From the NCBI GenBank assembly GCA_016906335.1, contig JADEYG010000001.1, positions 1,116,001 to 1,180,000 on the forward strand: a DNA stretch of 64,000 nt, read 5' to 3'. Numbering within the stretch: position 1 is the stretch's first letter; every line of letters begins with the position of its first letter. The stretch is from Novakomyces olei (Eukaryota > Ascomycota > Novakomycetes > Novakomycetales > Novakomycetaceae). Shown here piece after piece: positions 53,592 through 64,000 of this stretch. Under the pieces are notes generated by a model. It was not told the DNA's origin. It worked only from the letters and a program-made list of their open reading frames with translations, and ran no database searches. The position numbers and the translations under genes are program-made.

Positions 53592-56500
53592 ATGGCCGAT
53601 TGCAGCTCTGAGCATGATTCTCTCATTTCTAGCAAGGCATACAATTTACGATACAAGCCTTCTTATGGGGCGCTAAATGGCGATACGGATCTGTCAAATA
53701 TTGGGTTTGATCAAGAGCATAAAAGTTCAGTCCACTCGCGTCGACGAAACAGTATGCTGAGCGCCCTCAGACGACAGCGGAGTCAAACCGCTGTTGAAAT
53801 TGCTCTCGATGAAGGTTACGCTCCTCTGCGAGACGAAAACGCTGTAGATTTATCAGATGAAGAGGACGATAACCTTCAAGATGATAGGTACTTTGAAAAT
53901 TTGAACTATTGTTTTTGAAATGCACGTTTCTCTTTTGCTAGTGGAGCTTTGTTTTGTCTGTGAATTCTTTTATTTTCTTTCTTCAAAGGTTTCGTGTTTG
54001 TCAGAAGAATATGCATTTGAGAATGAAACAGTCCTTGTTTATTTATTTTACAAACAGTTCAATAGAGCAATTTGAAAACAAAAGACTAATTGTTATACAG
54101 TCCGTTTGAAGAAGTACGATCGTGTGTGCCGCCAGTTGATGATCCGTCATTACCCGTTAATACTGTGAGAATGTGGGTATTGGCTACGTTTTTTACCCTT
54201 GTCGGGTCTTCGGTCAATTTACTCTTTTCTCTAAGATATCCGTCAATATTTGTGAATGCCATTATTGCTCAGTTGCTTTCGCATCCTGTTGGTCGGGCGT
54301 GGCATAAGTGGGTGCCTTATAATGTACGGGTATTTGGCTACGATATTCCGTTAAACATTGAATCTGAATGGAATGTGAAGGAGCATGCTTGCGTTTATAT
54401 GGCATCCAATGTATCGTTCGGGTATGAGGTCCTGCTCTATTTTTTTTGTTAATAAATTCATTGTTATATATTTATGGATTTTTGCTGTACTTTAGCATTT
54501 TAAAATTCTATTACATATCATTTTTTAATGAATTTTTCATTATTCATCACTTAGTTGATATCATGTCTACCAATTTCATAATGCTTACCCCAGGTTTGCT
54601 TATGCTACCGATATTCTTACAGAGCAAATGAAATTCTATGGCCAGAGCCTGGGATGGACGTATCAGATCCTTTTTGCTGTGTCGTCGCAAATTATTGGAT
54701 ACTCCTTTGCCGGATTTTGCTCATCTATATTAGTTCAGCCTAGTGCAATGATTTGGCCGAGTTGCCTTGTAAATTGTGCCCTATTTCAAGTTCTTCACTC
54801 GGAAAAGACATCTGCTTCTGCAGAATTGGAACAGACTCCAGAGCCAATTGCTCGCAAAAGCAAACTATTTCTTTCTGTGTTTACAGGTGCTTTTGCCTGG
54901 CATTTTTTTCCTGCTTTCATTGCTCCGTTTCTCTCCAATTTTAATGTGTTAACATGGACTAATCCCCAAAACCCTATTCTTTCCAGTCTTTTTGGGGTCA
55001 AAACGGGTTTAGGGTTGCTTCCCGTCACTTTTGACTGGGGACAGGTTGCGTACATTGGGAGCCCATTGATGGTTCCTTGGTGGGCTATGGTGAACATCTT
55101 TGCAGGGTTTATTGTGATTTGTGTACTGCTCGGGTCGCTTTTCTTGTAAGTTTTGATCCCAGAATTTGCCTGGTTTACATGATCTATACACATGCATATT
55201 TTCATCTACTATTGAAATGTTTTATTATCAGTTCTTTGTCTAAATTTAATATCTTTTGTTTGTTATTGTATTAAATATTTACCATCATATCCATTAATTC
55301 CCAATATCTTTCTTACTAACTAAAGGTACCTGAACGTTTGGAATGCAAAATACATGCCTGTGGTTTCTAGTGAAATCTACGATAATACTGGCAAAGTGTA
55401 CAATGTCAGTCGCATACTGCGCTACAGTGGGGCAAATGGGCAAACTCAGTTAGAGGCAGGTGTGTTTACTCCCAATGCAACGGCACTTCCCTCATTTTCA
55501 ACGGGAATCGAACTCGATGTCGACCGTTACAAACAGTATAGTCCAATGAATCTGCCCATCGTTTACGCACTCAGTATTGGCGCTTCTTTTGCCAGTCTCA
55601 CCGCTTTAATTGTGCACTGTATACTGTACTTTGGACCAGTAATAAGAAGCAAAATTAAAGCACAGGGAACCGGTGACAGCAAGTTCGGCAAACAGGACAT
55701 TCATGTGCGTCTAATGATGAAATACAAAAAGGTTCCATTCCACTGGTATTTAGTTACCTTCTTCATCCCGCTGGGGTGTGCCTTATATATTTGCATGGCG
55801 TAAGTAACATATGAACATATTATTGATTTATATATATATTTTTTAATGTTCTTTTTTTTTTATTCGCTCACATTCATTCTAATTTTCAGATACCCACTCG
55901 GGCTTTCGTGGTATGGGCTGCTGTTTGCCCTGTTTATCTGCGTTTTATTTTTTGTCCCAATCGGACTGATTGCCGCGGCTACTAATCAGGTGCCGAGTAC
56001 TTTATTGCTCTGCCAGATTATCGCGGGCTACTTGTATCCCGGATCACCAACCAGCAACATGATCTTTCACACATACGGATATGTAAGTATTGTAAATGTT
56101 TACAAAAAGAAGCAAAACTACTAAAGCTTTAATTATTTTTATCGTATAAACTCGATTTTACTGATTCGTAATATTATACGTTTTTATATTTTTGTATTTA
56201 CATAATTTTGTGTCTTAATATTTACTTATTTATTTATTTATTTAAATTTTATTCATTTTTAGGTTTCTAATGTGATAGATTACGGGTATTCAAGGCCTCA
56301 AGTTTTGTGCAGACATGAAACTTGGCTCTTATCTAAAAGTCCCACCACGTGTACTTTTCTCTGTTCAACTGTACGCCACTGTGGTTGGCTCACTCGTCCA
56401 AGTCGGGACATTGAACTATTTGCTTAAAACAATCCCAAATATCTGTACGCTCGATGCGGCTGCTGGCTTTGTTTGCCCCTTCGCCCGCGTTCATTTCAAT

Positions 56501-57010
56501 TCTTCTGTAATGTGGGGTCTGATCGGTCCCAACCGGATTTTTGGTTCAAGCGGAATATACAATAAGCTGCTGTACGCATTTCTTATTGGTGCCATTCTGC
56601 CCATACCGATATGGTACTTGGAGCGACGTGCTCGCACTGGGATTCAAGGCAATAATGATAGTATTTGGAAATGGATTAATGTCCCTGTAATTCTCGGAGG
56701 TTTGGGTTGGATTCCTCCTGCCAGTGGACTCAATTTCACTTCGTGGTTCAGTATTGGAGTGTTTAGCAATTTGTTTGTACGACGATATTTCAACAATTTT
56801 TGGCGACGACAAAATTTCGTTCTTTCTGCCGCACTCGATTCCGCGGTTGCACTAACGCTTGTGGTTGGATTTTTCGTTTTTGTTGAGACTGGGTTAACGG
56901 GCAAAATTACTTGGTGGCCGTCCACAGTTTTCAAACAAGGGTGCGACTGGTACGGATGCCCTTTGTGGAAAGTCAAGGATGGCGAGCATTTTGGGCCACA
57001 GAATTTTTGA
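53592..57010 (+). CDS. OPT-family oligopeptide/small-molecule transporter, 6 exons
   Basis: Polytopic transporter of the oligopeptide transporter (OPT) family, proton-coupled and at the plasma or an internal membrane. Exons are 53592-53887, 54101-54421, 54594-55145, 55326-55799, 55890-56082 and 56279-57010, giving 855 aa. The first 100 residues are cytosolic and charged. Family blocks are DDPSLPVNTVRMW, NVKEH near residue 192, GYSFAGFC, SSILVQPSAMIWPS, the loop block YNVSRIL, GLSWYGLLFA, HTYGYITGIQGLKFCADMKLGSYLKVPPR and GLGWIPPASGLNF. The usual NPGPFN before KEH is missing (IESEWN here), pointing to the divergent Opt2-like branch. The last intron uses the GATAG acceptor (56278), which restores GYITGIQ; the nearer TTTAG does not. 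Substrate cannot be assigned; Opt2 homologues are linked to glutathione and lipid asymmetry. Confidence 0.9.
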
Positions 57011-57946
57011 ATTCGTTGTATATATGGGATAGAATGCAGAATTAAATGTATAATTTGATATGTATTATTATAGTTGTGGCTGCGGTCATAGTGTTCCCTT
57101 TTGGTATTGCTTTGGGTTTTGTTAAATGGCTTTTTTTGTGGAGGAGGAGGGGGGTTTTTTTTTCGTGTATAATCTATTTCCTTATTCTTCCATTTGGAGC
57201 CGCGTGCCATTTTAACCCTGACCCTTGTGATTAAATACACCGTATTTCCATTACGCACTTTGGCAACTAAACACTTTTTGGTACAATGGATAATATAAGC
57301 TGAAAACGTAGAACGGAAGGAATATATACTTTTGATTGGCTCCAAAGTAATGAATTCTCGCGGTTTGGGTAAATCAATTAAAACATGTTTTCAATCTTTT
57401 AAAAATCAGTAGGCAATAAGCATTCGTTGTAGTGCATATTGATACAGAATAAACCAAGATAGTATAAATTCACAATTGAGATAAATGGTACCTGAATTAA
57501 AACAACAACTAATTTTCGTATATTACGCGTGCATCGTGCACGCTTACAGATCATTTTACCCCACATTTAGTATCCTTAAGCGGGCTATAAGCGGACAGCA
57601 GCGCGAAACTTGTCCGGGGAAAGCGGATCTCGTGTAGATTTGCATAGACTAAAGCAACGGGTTTAGTGTGTCCCGCGTTGCGCGCAATGTGGTTCACTTT
57701 GATAAATATATAAATCAAATAAATTGATGGATGGGCGCGTAGATTATAAAAAGCTACTCGTGAGGACTGCAATCACTGTTCAACAATACTATTGTCTTTT
57801 GCATCGCGTCAGCATTTATTCTTCATAATCTTTCACGGCGAAGACAATACAATCTACGGAGACACCAACGGCTTTTGATCACAGAGTTGAGTCTATCATC
57901 AATCAAAACAAACTGAAAGCTTTGAGCATCACACTAATCTCGACTC

Positions 57947-57956
57947 TTAACCCTAA
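57947..57956. promoter_or_regulatory. TTAACCCTAA motif upstream of MFS transporter
   Basis: One telomere-type unit 360 bp upstream of the transporter ATG. It equals, in reverse, the TTAGGGTTAA motif upstream of the ABC transporter (5026-5035). Weak evidence alone. Confidence 0.35.
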
Positions 57957-58105
57957 TCGACAGCGCAACAAAGGGCCTGAAATAGGTAGCGCTAAACTAG
58001 TAAGCACCGGACGTTAAATTAGCTGCGCTAAACAAGTAACAGCGACTGGTAATCATCTGTATGATAACGAACACTAACAAGTAGCTCAGTGTGGTAACTG
58101 AATTT

Positions 58106-58293
58106 ATACCAAACACAGATATACCGAACACAGATATAGCGAACACAGATATAGCGAACACAATATATACCAAACACAAGATACAGTGAACGCAGACAAC
58201 ACACTATAGCGAACACAGATATACCGAACGCAGATATCACACTATACCAAACACAGATATACCGAACACAGATAACACACTATACCGAACACT
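58106..58293 (+). repeat. 15-bp CA-rich minisatellite abutting the sugar transporter ATG
   Basis: About twelve degenerate copies of GAACACAGATATACC, with variants such as TAGC, CAAACACAGA and AACACACTATA, ending 20 bp before the ATG at 58314. The array has no ATG. It is more diverged than the glucanase leader array, so older, but has the same placement. Confidence 0.9.
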
Positions 58294-58313
58294 AGTCTAG
58301 AACGAGTAATATT

Positions 58314-60200
58314 ATGTCTAGCGCAAAGCCGTTACACTCACCAGCCAAACGACCAAGCTACGCGTCAACTCCATCGATTGCGGACTCGACCGCAGCAGTA
58401 GCGGACCCTGCAACAGAGAAACCAGAGTCAGACGTGGCTCATTTGGAGAATGTCTCTTCTCACGAAACTGACTCTGAGATTTTAGCAGCACAGGCGGCTG
58501 TTGAGCAGCGGCAGTCGCCGTGGACACGAAGCTTGCTGCGGCTGTACGTAATAATTGGCGTACTGTACTTTTGCGCCTGTTCGAACGGGTACGATGGATC
58601 TGTGTTTGGCAGCGTCAATGCAATGCCACAGTACGTTGACTATTTCAATGTCAGTTCTACCAGTTCCAAGGCCGGTTTCATTATGGCCGTCTACAATATT
58701 GGACAGTACGCGTCCATCTTTATGGCCCCCATTGTATCAAATATGTGGGGCCGCCGCTGGTGCATTGCCGCTGGCTGTACTGTTATTATTGTGGGCACTT
58801 GCATTCAAGCTACTGCTCGCGGAATCGCTCAGTTAGCTGTAGGGAGAGCTCTGCTCGGGTTCGGTGTCTCCTTTATCAATAACGGAGGAATAACACTCGT
58901 TTGCGAACTGGCACATCCACAGTTTCGAGGGTTTCAAACAGGTCTGTACAATTGCTGCTGGTGGATTGGGTCTATTATTGCCTCTTGGGTGGCAGTTGGT
59001 GCTTCTTACAGGGAATCAAGTATTGCCTTTCGTATCCCTATTTGGTGCCAGCTTATTACTCCCAGTATTGTCTTGGCTTTCGTGTTTTTCTTTCCAGACT
59101 CTCCTCGCTGGCACGTTGCTCATGGCCGGTACGATGAAGCTCAACGTATATTGGCGCGCTATCACGGAGAGGGCGACTGGAATCACCCAGTTGTGCGTCT
59201 GGAAATGTCGGAAATGAGACGCGTAATTGACCCGGAAAAGTCGCGTTTGCACTGGTACGACTACCGAGAGCTTTGGAGTACGAAGGCTGCTCGACGTCGA
59301 CTGCTTTGTGTTATTGGGATGGGCTTTTGCGGCCAGTATTTAACACCGGCTACTTATTATCTGCCAATCATGTTTCGTATTGCCGGCATTACCAATCCCC
59401 ATACTGCCCTGATTCTCTCTGGCGTCAAACCCGTTTTTAATTGGGCTGCTGCTGTTGCAGGCGCCCGGCTTACCGATATTATTGGCCGTCGAAAGCAGTT
59501 AATGGGCTCTGCTTGTGCTGTCGGGTTTGGATTTGCTATGATTTTAATGACGAATAAACTAGCTCTGGACAGACAAGATGGTGCTGCTGGATACGCTTCC
59601 ATTGCCCTTATTTATATCGTTTCACTCACAGTCAGTTTTGGATGGACTCCGTACCAGAGTATGTACATTGCCGAAGTCTTGACTACGGAGACACGGGCCC
59701 AGGGAACTGCTGTAGGCGCTCTGGCAAGTGCAATGGCCTCCACGCTGATCTCGTACACGTCTAGCCCCGCGTTTGGCGATATTGGATACTATTATTATAT
59801 TGTGTTTAGTACGTGGGAAATTAAATAACGAATATAAATACAATTTTATTTATATTCTGTTTATACATTCTATTTATTTACATGTTCATTTTATGAACTC
59901 TTTTTATTCATTTCGTATCTATCAATCTGCTAACAATTAGTCATCTTCAATTTTGGAACGGCCGTTTTTGTTTACTTTTACTGGCCCGAGACACGAAGGC
60001 TGACTTTGGAAGAATTGACTGTTGTATTTGAGGCTGAAAACCCAGTGGAAATGTCGATTCAAAGCCAGTCGAAACGCAAGGAGATTGTACAGTCGTTGGT
60101 ATCGGAAACTGGTACGCATGGAGTCGGCGACGCGCAAATTGATCCTTTGGCCCGTGTAAATTCAAAGCCAAAAGAAGCGCATGTGCATGTCTCCGTTTAA
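58314..60200 (+). CDS. MFS sugar-porter family transporter, 2 exons
   Basis: Twelve-helix sugar permease of the major facilitator superfamily, plasma membrane. Exons are 58314-59808 and 59941-60200, giving 584 aa. The N-terminal 75 residues are polar and cytosolic. Family marks are NGYDGSVFGSVNAM in helix 1, WGRRW after helix 2, VGRALLGFGVSF, PDSPRW after helix 6, GRRKQL, and PETRRLTLEELTVVFEAENP after helix 12. Splicing GTACGT to GCTAACAATTAG restores helix 12 (IIFNFGTAVFVYFYW); without it the protein would end inside helix 11/12. It resembles fungal lactose/hexose permease-like members, but I cannot name the substrate. Possible Mig1-like motifs and a CA-rich minisatellite leader lie upstream. 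Confidence 0.93.
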
Positions 60201-60918
60201 AACGGGATTTTCCAGGTTTAAAAGGTCTATCTGTACCTTGCAAATTTTTGTTTATATTGTTGTATTGTTGTATTTAAACTTCTGCATTCAAATTGACTTT
60301 TAGTCAGAGGAGGTAGAAATTTGTATTATTTTGGAATTTTAATAGCCATGAGCCGGCTTGATACTACTTGAAACAATCCAAAGTTGGGAAAAACTATTAC
60401 AATATCAATAGTATTTACTTGCATAGGTCATAAATTTAACGATTTTGCTAGAATGGCAATGTGTACAATACCTTAAAGCTGAAGGCAGTATGCTGTAGAG
60501 CAGTTAATATCTGGGCAAGTAAGATATTTGAGACACGGAACTTAATTCTGGCTGGAAACACAATGAGGCTTGTGCTTGACCAATCTCTTTGCGATTACTC
60601 GATAGAGAAAAGCATGAACCTTTTTAGATGATATTCAATGATATTCAATGATATTCAAAGAGGAGGACCATTACAATAAAGTAGAGTATGCATTTATGAT
60701 TTTAAGCCCTTTAGATATAATATGGCTGCACTGAGATTATTTTCTATTCCTATAGATTGCAACTTTTGAGAAAGCTAATACATTAGGCTCTGAAAACCTT
60801 CAAGAAAAATACATAAGCATTTGGTCCACTTTTGCGGCACGAGTATTTGTAACATTCATTCATTCACAATAAAAACAATCCAAGCACGAGTTTATCCATG
60901 ATGTATATATAAGCAAAG
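60201..60918. other. Convergent spacer, sugar transporter / OSH gene
   Basis: A 718-bp AT-rich spacer between converging genes. It holds three perfect copies of ATGATATTCA at 60628-60657. No ORF, tRNA or other structure that I can support. Confidence 0.5.
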
Positions 60919-62610
60919 TCAGACGTTGTTCAACCGAGTCTTGGCAAATTGCTCTGGAAGTTCTGGCGCATCGACAAACAAATCCTGTGACTCTGCTCGA
61001 GACATCGACTGCCTTGTTGAACTGCTTGTCTGAGCACTGCTACTGGAATTGGGTTTGACGCTGTTTGACGCGGAGACAGGTACAAAATCTTCTACTTGCT
61101 GTAGCATTTCTTTTGGTGATTTTGACGTGTCAAAATCAAGTTTGAACACGTACTCTTCGCCTCCCAAATGCTTGAAAAAGCGTGGACTCCAAGGCTCATG
61201 CTGCTGCTCCCGCTGCCTCCGCTCATCCCGCTCATTATCCTCAATACGGCCCTTCGTTGTAGTGGCAGTTTCCTGGTCGTGACGACGTACAGCCTCACAT
61301 GTATCGTGCCAAAGGTTTTGGCTCTCTTTAGCCTCTTGCTCCTCTCGAGGCCTTACCAACCCAAACGTTGGCTTGGCAGCAGCAGCATCAAAGATCACTT
61401 CTTTTTTACCAGTTTTAAGGGATTTTATAGACATCGTTTCGTCCCATTTTCCGGTAATTTCGTACAGCGGCTCATTATCCTTCTTTACAGTCCCGGCGAT
61501 AGCGTTATACGTTCCGGAAATAAAGCCTTTAGTCTTGAATTCAATGTCCGCCACCATATGCGTCTTGTTACACCGGACATAAGAATGATCGCCCAATTCA
61601 AACTTCATTCTGCCAAAGAGAATGCCACGTGCGTACATATTGGGCTGAGTGAGCTCGTAAACTTCACCGGGGTGGTTGAGAAAGGATAGCAGTGCTTTGC
61701 CCTCCATTATGGTACCGGCACTGTTGCCGAGAAATCGGGACCGGGGCTTAAGAACGCCGTCAATTCGGATATTTAGCTCGGGAGCAAAATAAAAATAAGC
61801 AGAAATAGGCGGATGATGTGAGACCTGCTCGGCAATATACAGCGCCTGCGCGTTTCCGTGGTCGGGGAATACCCACTTGCAGCGAAAGTTTTCACCAAGT
61901 ACAGGATTCAGAGGCTTCTTAACTCCCTTGATTAATTAGAATCGAGCCGATGATTGGTATTCAGAGACAAGAGATGTAGACGTAGATTTGAAATAACGAC
62001 ATCAGAATTATCAGAAATTTAAAAAAAAAAATAGATATTTAAAGGAATAGATATTTAAATATTTAAAGGAATTAAAAAGAATAATCTAGATTGCAAAAAG
62101 CGATAGACTAGTCGCCAATCACAAATGCCAAAGAAACTCACGAGCAGTGCTCAAAGAGAAACTTGTATATATTACAAAACCAACTTACGGGAGGCTTAAT
62201 GTGCCAGCCTGACAGGTAGTACCGGCACACTTGCACAAATCGGTCCACAGGATCTTGTACTGTGGGTATCTCTATTAAAAGCTCCGGGTGGCTCATAAAA
62301 CTGGGAACGCGTTAGCACCCGGGACTTGAGCAAAAAACCTTACTTTGTAATCCGTTCAAGCATAGATCGCGGTTCAAGCACAAAAGTGGGAAGGGTCACT
62401 CTCGACAGATCCATGCCAGGCCTAAAAATTAGGGTTTAGTCTCGTCAATTGCACGTCGTCAAAGTTCATACCGGAGCTGCTTGATAATTCCAAGAAGTAT
62501 ATTCTGCAAGACACGTTAATACAATCCTGGGCAAGAAGCACGTCAAGAGCTATTTCTGCACTTACTTTGCCCTCATCGGGAAGCTCTTCATCGTTACTGC
62601 CGGCCGACAT
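60919..62610 (-). CDS. Oxysterol-binding protein homologue (Osh6/Osh7-like), 5 exons
   Basis: Lipid-transfer protein with only the ORD domain; Osh6 and Osh7 exchange phosphatidylserine and PI4P between ER and plasma membrane. Exons in transcript order are 62610-62566, 62503-62472, 62421-62344, 62300-62189 and 61926-60919, giving 424 aa. Joined blocks read NILLGIIKQLR, PGMDLSRVTLPTFVLEPRSMLERI, FMSHPELL, RYYLSGWHIKP and GVKKPLNPVLGE, then the ORP fingerprint EQVSHHPPISAY, KFELGDHS and IEFKTKGFISGTYNAI. The C-terminal 60 residues are Ser-rich and less conserved. Introns are 62, 50, 43 and 262 nt. Intron 2 ends in AAATTTTTAG after an embedded TTAGGGTTTAG-type sequence read on the plus strand. 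No PH or ankyrin domain is present. Confidence 0.93.
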
Positions 62611-62947
62611 TGTGTGAAGGAGGACGCAAGCCGCGTTTCGTCGTATTATATCATACAGTCGTCTGGATTTATGTACTTGTTTGTGTATGAGGCACAACCT
62701 TTTATTAATTTAATTATACATTTTGGGCGGGACATTTTTATTACAATAATACTGCACGGGCAGAATCTGGCAGACTTGTTTTGTATTGCATACGTATCAC
62801 GTCCATATACATAATATATTCACGGCGCAGACCGAGAAAACCTTTGTATATTAGACAATGCCGTAAGCATAGGACGGGCAGAGCACGTGTGCCTCCACCA
62901 AACTGTCTGGTAGATTGGCGCTGGCGTAAAAGCTTGAATATAAATCG

Positions 62948-63013
62948 CAATTACAAAAAACAATTACAAAAAACAATTACAAGGAACAATTACAAAAAAA
63001 CAATTACAAGGAA
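62948..63013. repeat. 13-bp CAATTACAAAAAA minisatellite
   Basis: Five copies of a 13-14-bp unit CAATTACAAAAAA, two of them with AAGGAA in place of the A-run. It lies about 340 bp upstream of the OSH start. Confidence 0.9.
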
Positions 63014-63298
63014 CTGATTAGAAGACATTAGTGCGTAAATACAACTAACTAATCATGGAACAAGGCACATACACAATGCAAAAACCAACAAAACAAACAG
63101 AATCTAATCCGAACGGCAATTAAGCGAGTATAATAGCAATGGTATAGTGAGCAGTGTAGTTGGCAACACGCAAACCCAGCGGCGACAATGAGACGCGATA
63201 AAGAAAAGTTCCACTGGCAATACTATACTCAGCCGATATATAAAGGCCGAATTGCTTATTAGCCTCTCAAAGTAACCTACTCGTGTGCCATATACGAT

Positions 63299-63409
63299 AT
63301 GGGGGTGACGGAAATAAATATTTCGGAAGCACCGAAAAAGTCTGCCGAGCAAGTCGCCGATCGTCATGCACGCGTTGGAACGTTTGTGTCTCTGGCGCGT
63401 TTCGAATAA
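63299..63409 (+). CDS. Putative 36-aa small ORF
   Basis: A small ORF, MGVTEINISEAPKKSAEQV at its start and ending SLARFE, in a locally G/C-richer segment. Composition is protein-like (amphipathic, charged, balanced), unlike surrounding low-complexity DNA. No family is recognised, and it could be a chance ORF or one exon of a larger gene that leaves the window. Confidence 0.25.
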   Translation: MGVTEINISEAPKKSAEQVADRHARVGTFVSLARFE

Positions 63410-64000
63410 TACATGGACATATTTAATTGGCACATTGTGCTTAGACTGTTTGTGCATACGAGACAATAGTATTTAAACATGTTTTAGATTTTAGCAGAGG
63501 CACCTTTGTGTTTGGCTGCCTCTTTTAGCCTTTGCTATTTCTAATGCAGGAGGGGTGTACGTGCAATTGCTTAATAAAGTGAGAGCGATATACGTTGGAT
63601 AAGGATTGATATTGTAATAGAATAGTATGCCAGACAAACAGGACTATAAACAATAAACACAAGATGAGCAAACAAAAATAACAAACGAAAAACGTACAAA
63701 AAAAGTACAAAAAATGCAAAAAACAAAAAATGTAGAAAACAAAAAATGTAAAAAACAAAAAATGTACAACTCAAAACCTGTAAAAACAAAAACCTGTAAA
63801 CAACAAAAGAATACACAAATGATGTAATACACAAAGGTTATTATAAAACAATATAATAACAAATAATATAATAAAGGAAAAAAATCCAGTGCGTTATACA
63901 CAGACATGGCAAAACGCGAGATAAAAGCACATCACACGTGCACTAGCGTTACTTAGTCACCCGTGCTAGCTGATGCACCTCCTTCCCTTTTGGTCGAAAC

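Larger units (their letters stand above)
57011..58313. other. 1.3-kb spacer / upstream region of the sugar transporter
   Basis: The largest internal gene-free stretch. It begins with the OPT 3' region and a G-rich run near 57137-57153. CCCCAC at 57559-57564 and CCGGGG near 57615 resemble sites of Mig1-type glucose repressors, plausible for a sugar transporter. TTAACCCTAA is at 57947-57956. The last 190 bp are the 15-bp minisatellite at 58106. ORFs in it show no family features. Confidence 0.5.
62611..64000. other. 1.4-kb right-end region without a confident gene
   Basis: This stretch holds the OSH promoter, a 13-bp A-rich minisatellite (62948-63013), a degenerate A-rich repeat of CAAAAAATGTAAAAAA type (about 63690-63790) and a putative 36-codon ORF at 63299. 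The G/C-richer block 63140-63420 looks less like spacer than its flanks. The next gene is probably beyond 64000. Confidence 0.5.

Noticed and set aside
1-64000. tRNA, rRNA, snoRNA and transposable elements
   Set aside because: By eye I found no convincing tRNA A/B boxes with a foldable cloverleaf, no rRNA, no clear C/D box pairs in the larger introns (RIX1 intron 1, FSF1 intron 5), and no transposase, reverse transcriptase or long terminal repeats. A dedicated RNA search could still find some.

Overview
The window is nuclear DNA of an ascomycete fungus, most likely yeast-like. All 21 recognisable genes have fungal orthologues. The conserved Leu of the DBP4 helicase motif DRILDMGF is encoded by CTG, so the standard code is used and this is not a CTG-Ser yeast. 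A complex I subunit (NDUFS4) is present, which argues against Saccharomyces and Schizosaccharomyces. I could model 53 spliceosomal introns in 17 genes, 34 to about 350 nt long. Donors are mostly GTA(A/T/C), and a CTAAC or CTAAT branch site often lies within 5-15 nt of the 3' splice site. This fits an early-diverging Saccharomycotina or a Taphrinomycotina-like lineage, but I cannot name the species. Intergenic DNA is AT-rich and full of micro- and minisatellites. I saw no transposons, rRNA, convincing tRNAs, CRISPR arrays or viral remains.

Layout. 0-5 kb: DBP3 (-) and a Zn2Cys6 regulator (-). 5-16 kb: an ABCC transporter (+), NDUFS4 (+), ten-exon URK1 (-) and sideroflexin FSF1 (+). 16-22 kb: a CBF1-type bHLH factor (-) divergent from a secreted GH5 exo-1,3-beta-glucanase (+), then DBP4 (-). 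22-35 kb: the cytoplasmic dynein heavy chain DYN1 (-). 35-40 kb: RAD18 (+), the ESCRT-III protein CHM7 (-) and an unknown two-helix membrane protein (-). 40-46 kb: FIG4 (+), RPS1 (-) and a ketopantoate reductase (+). 46-57 kb: RIX1 (+), GRS1 (+) and an OPT-family transporter (+). 58-64 kb: an MFS sugar transporter (+), an OSH6/7-like oxysterol-binding protein (-) and about 1.4 kb without a confident gene.

The genes do not form a metabolic cluster. There is a loose theme of ribosome production (DBP3, DBP4, RIX1, RPS1, GRS1), and TTAGGG-type motifs of the kind bound by Tbf1-like factors recur in promoters, including RPS1 and GRS1. The most interesting points are gene-structure oddities. These are an apparent GT-TG intron in the ketopantoate reductase, a GC-AG intron and 34-36 nt introns in URK1, frame-preserving stop-free introns in RAD18 and DYN1, a homopolymer frameshift in the glucanase, a repeat-built glucanase tail, and ATG-free minisatellites lying flush against start codons. 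I found no clearly novel multi-gene system.
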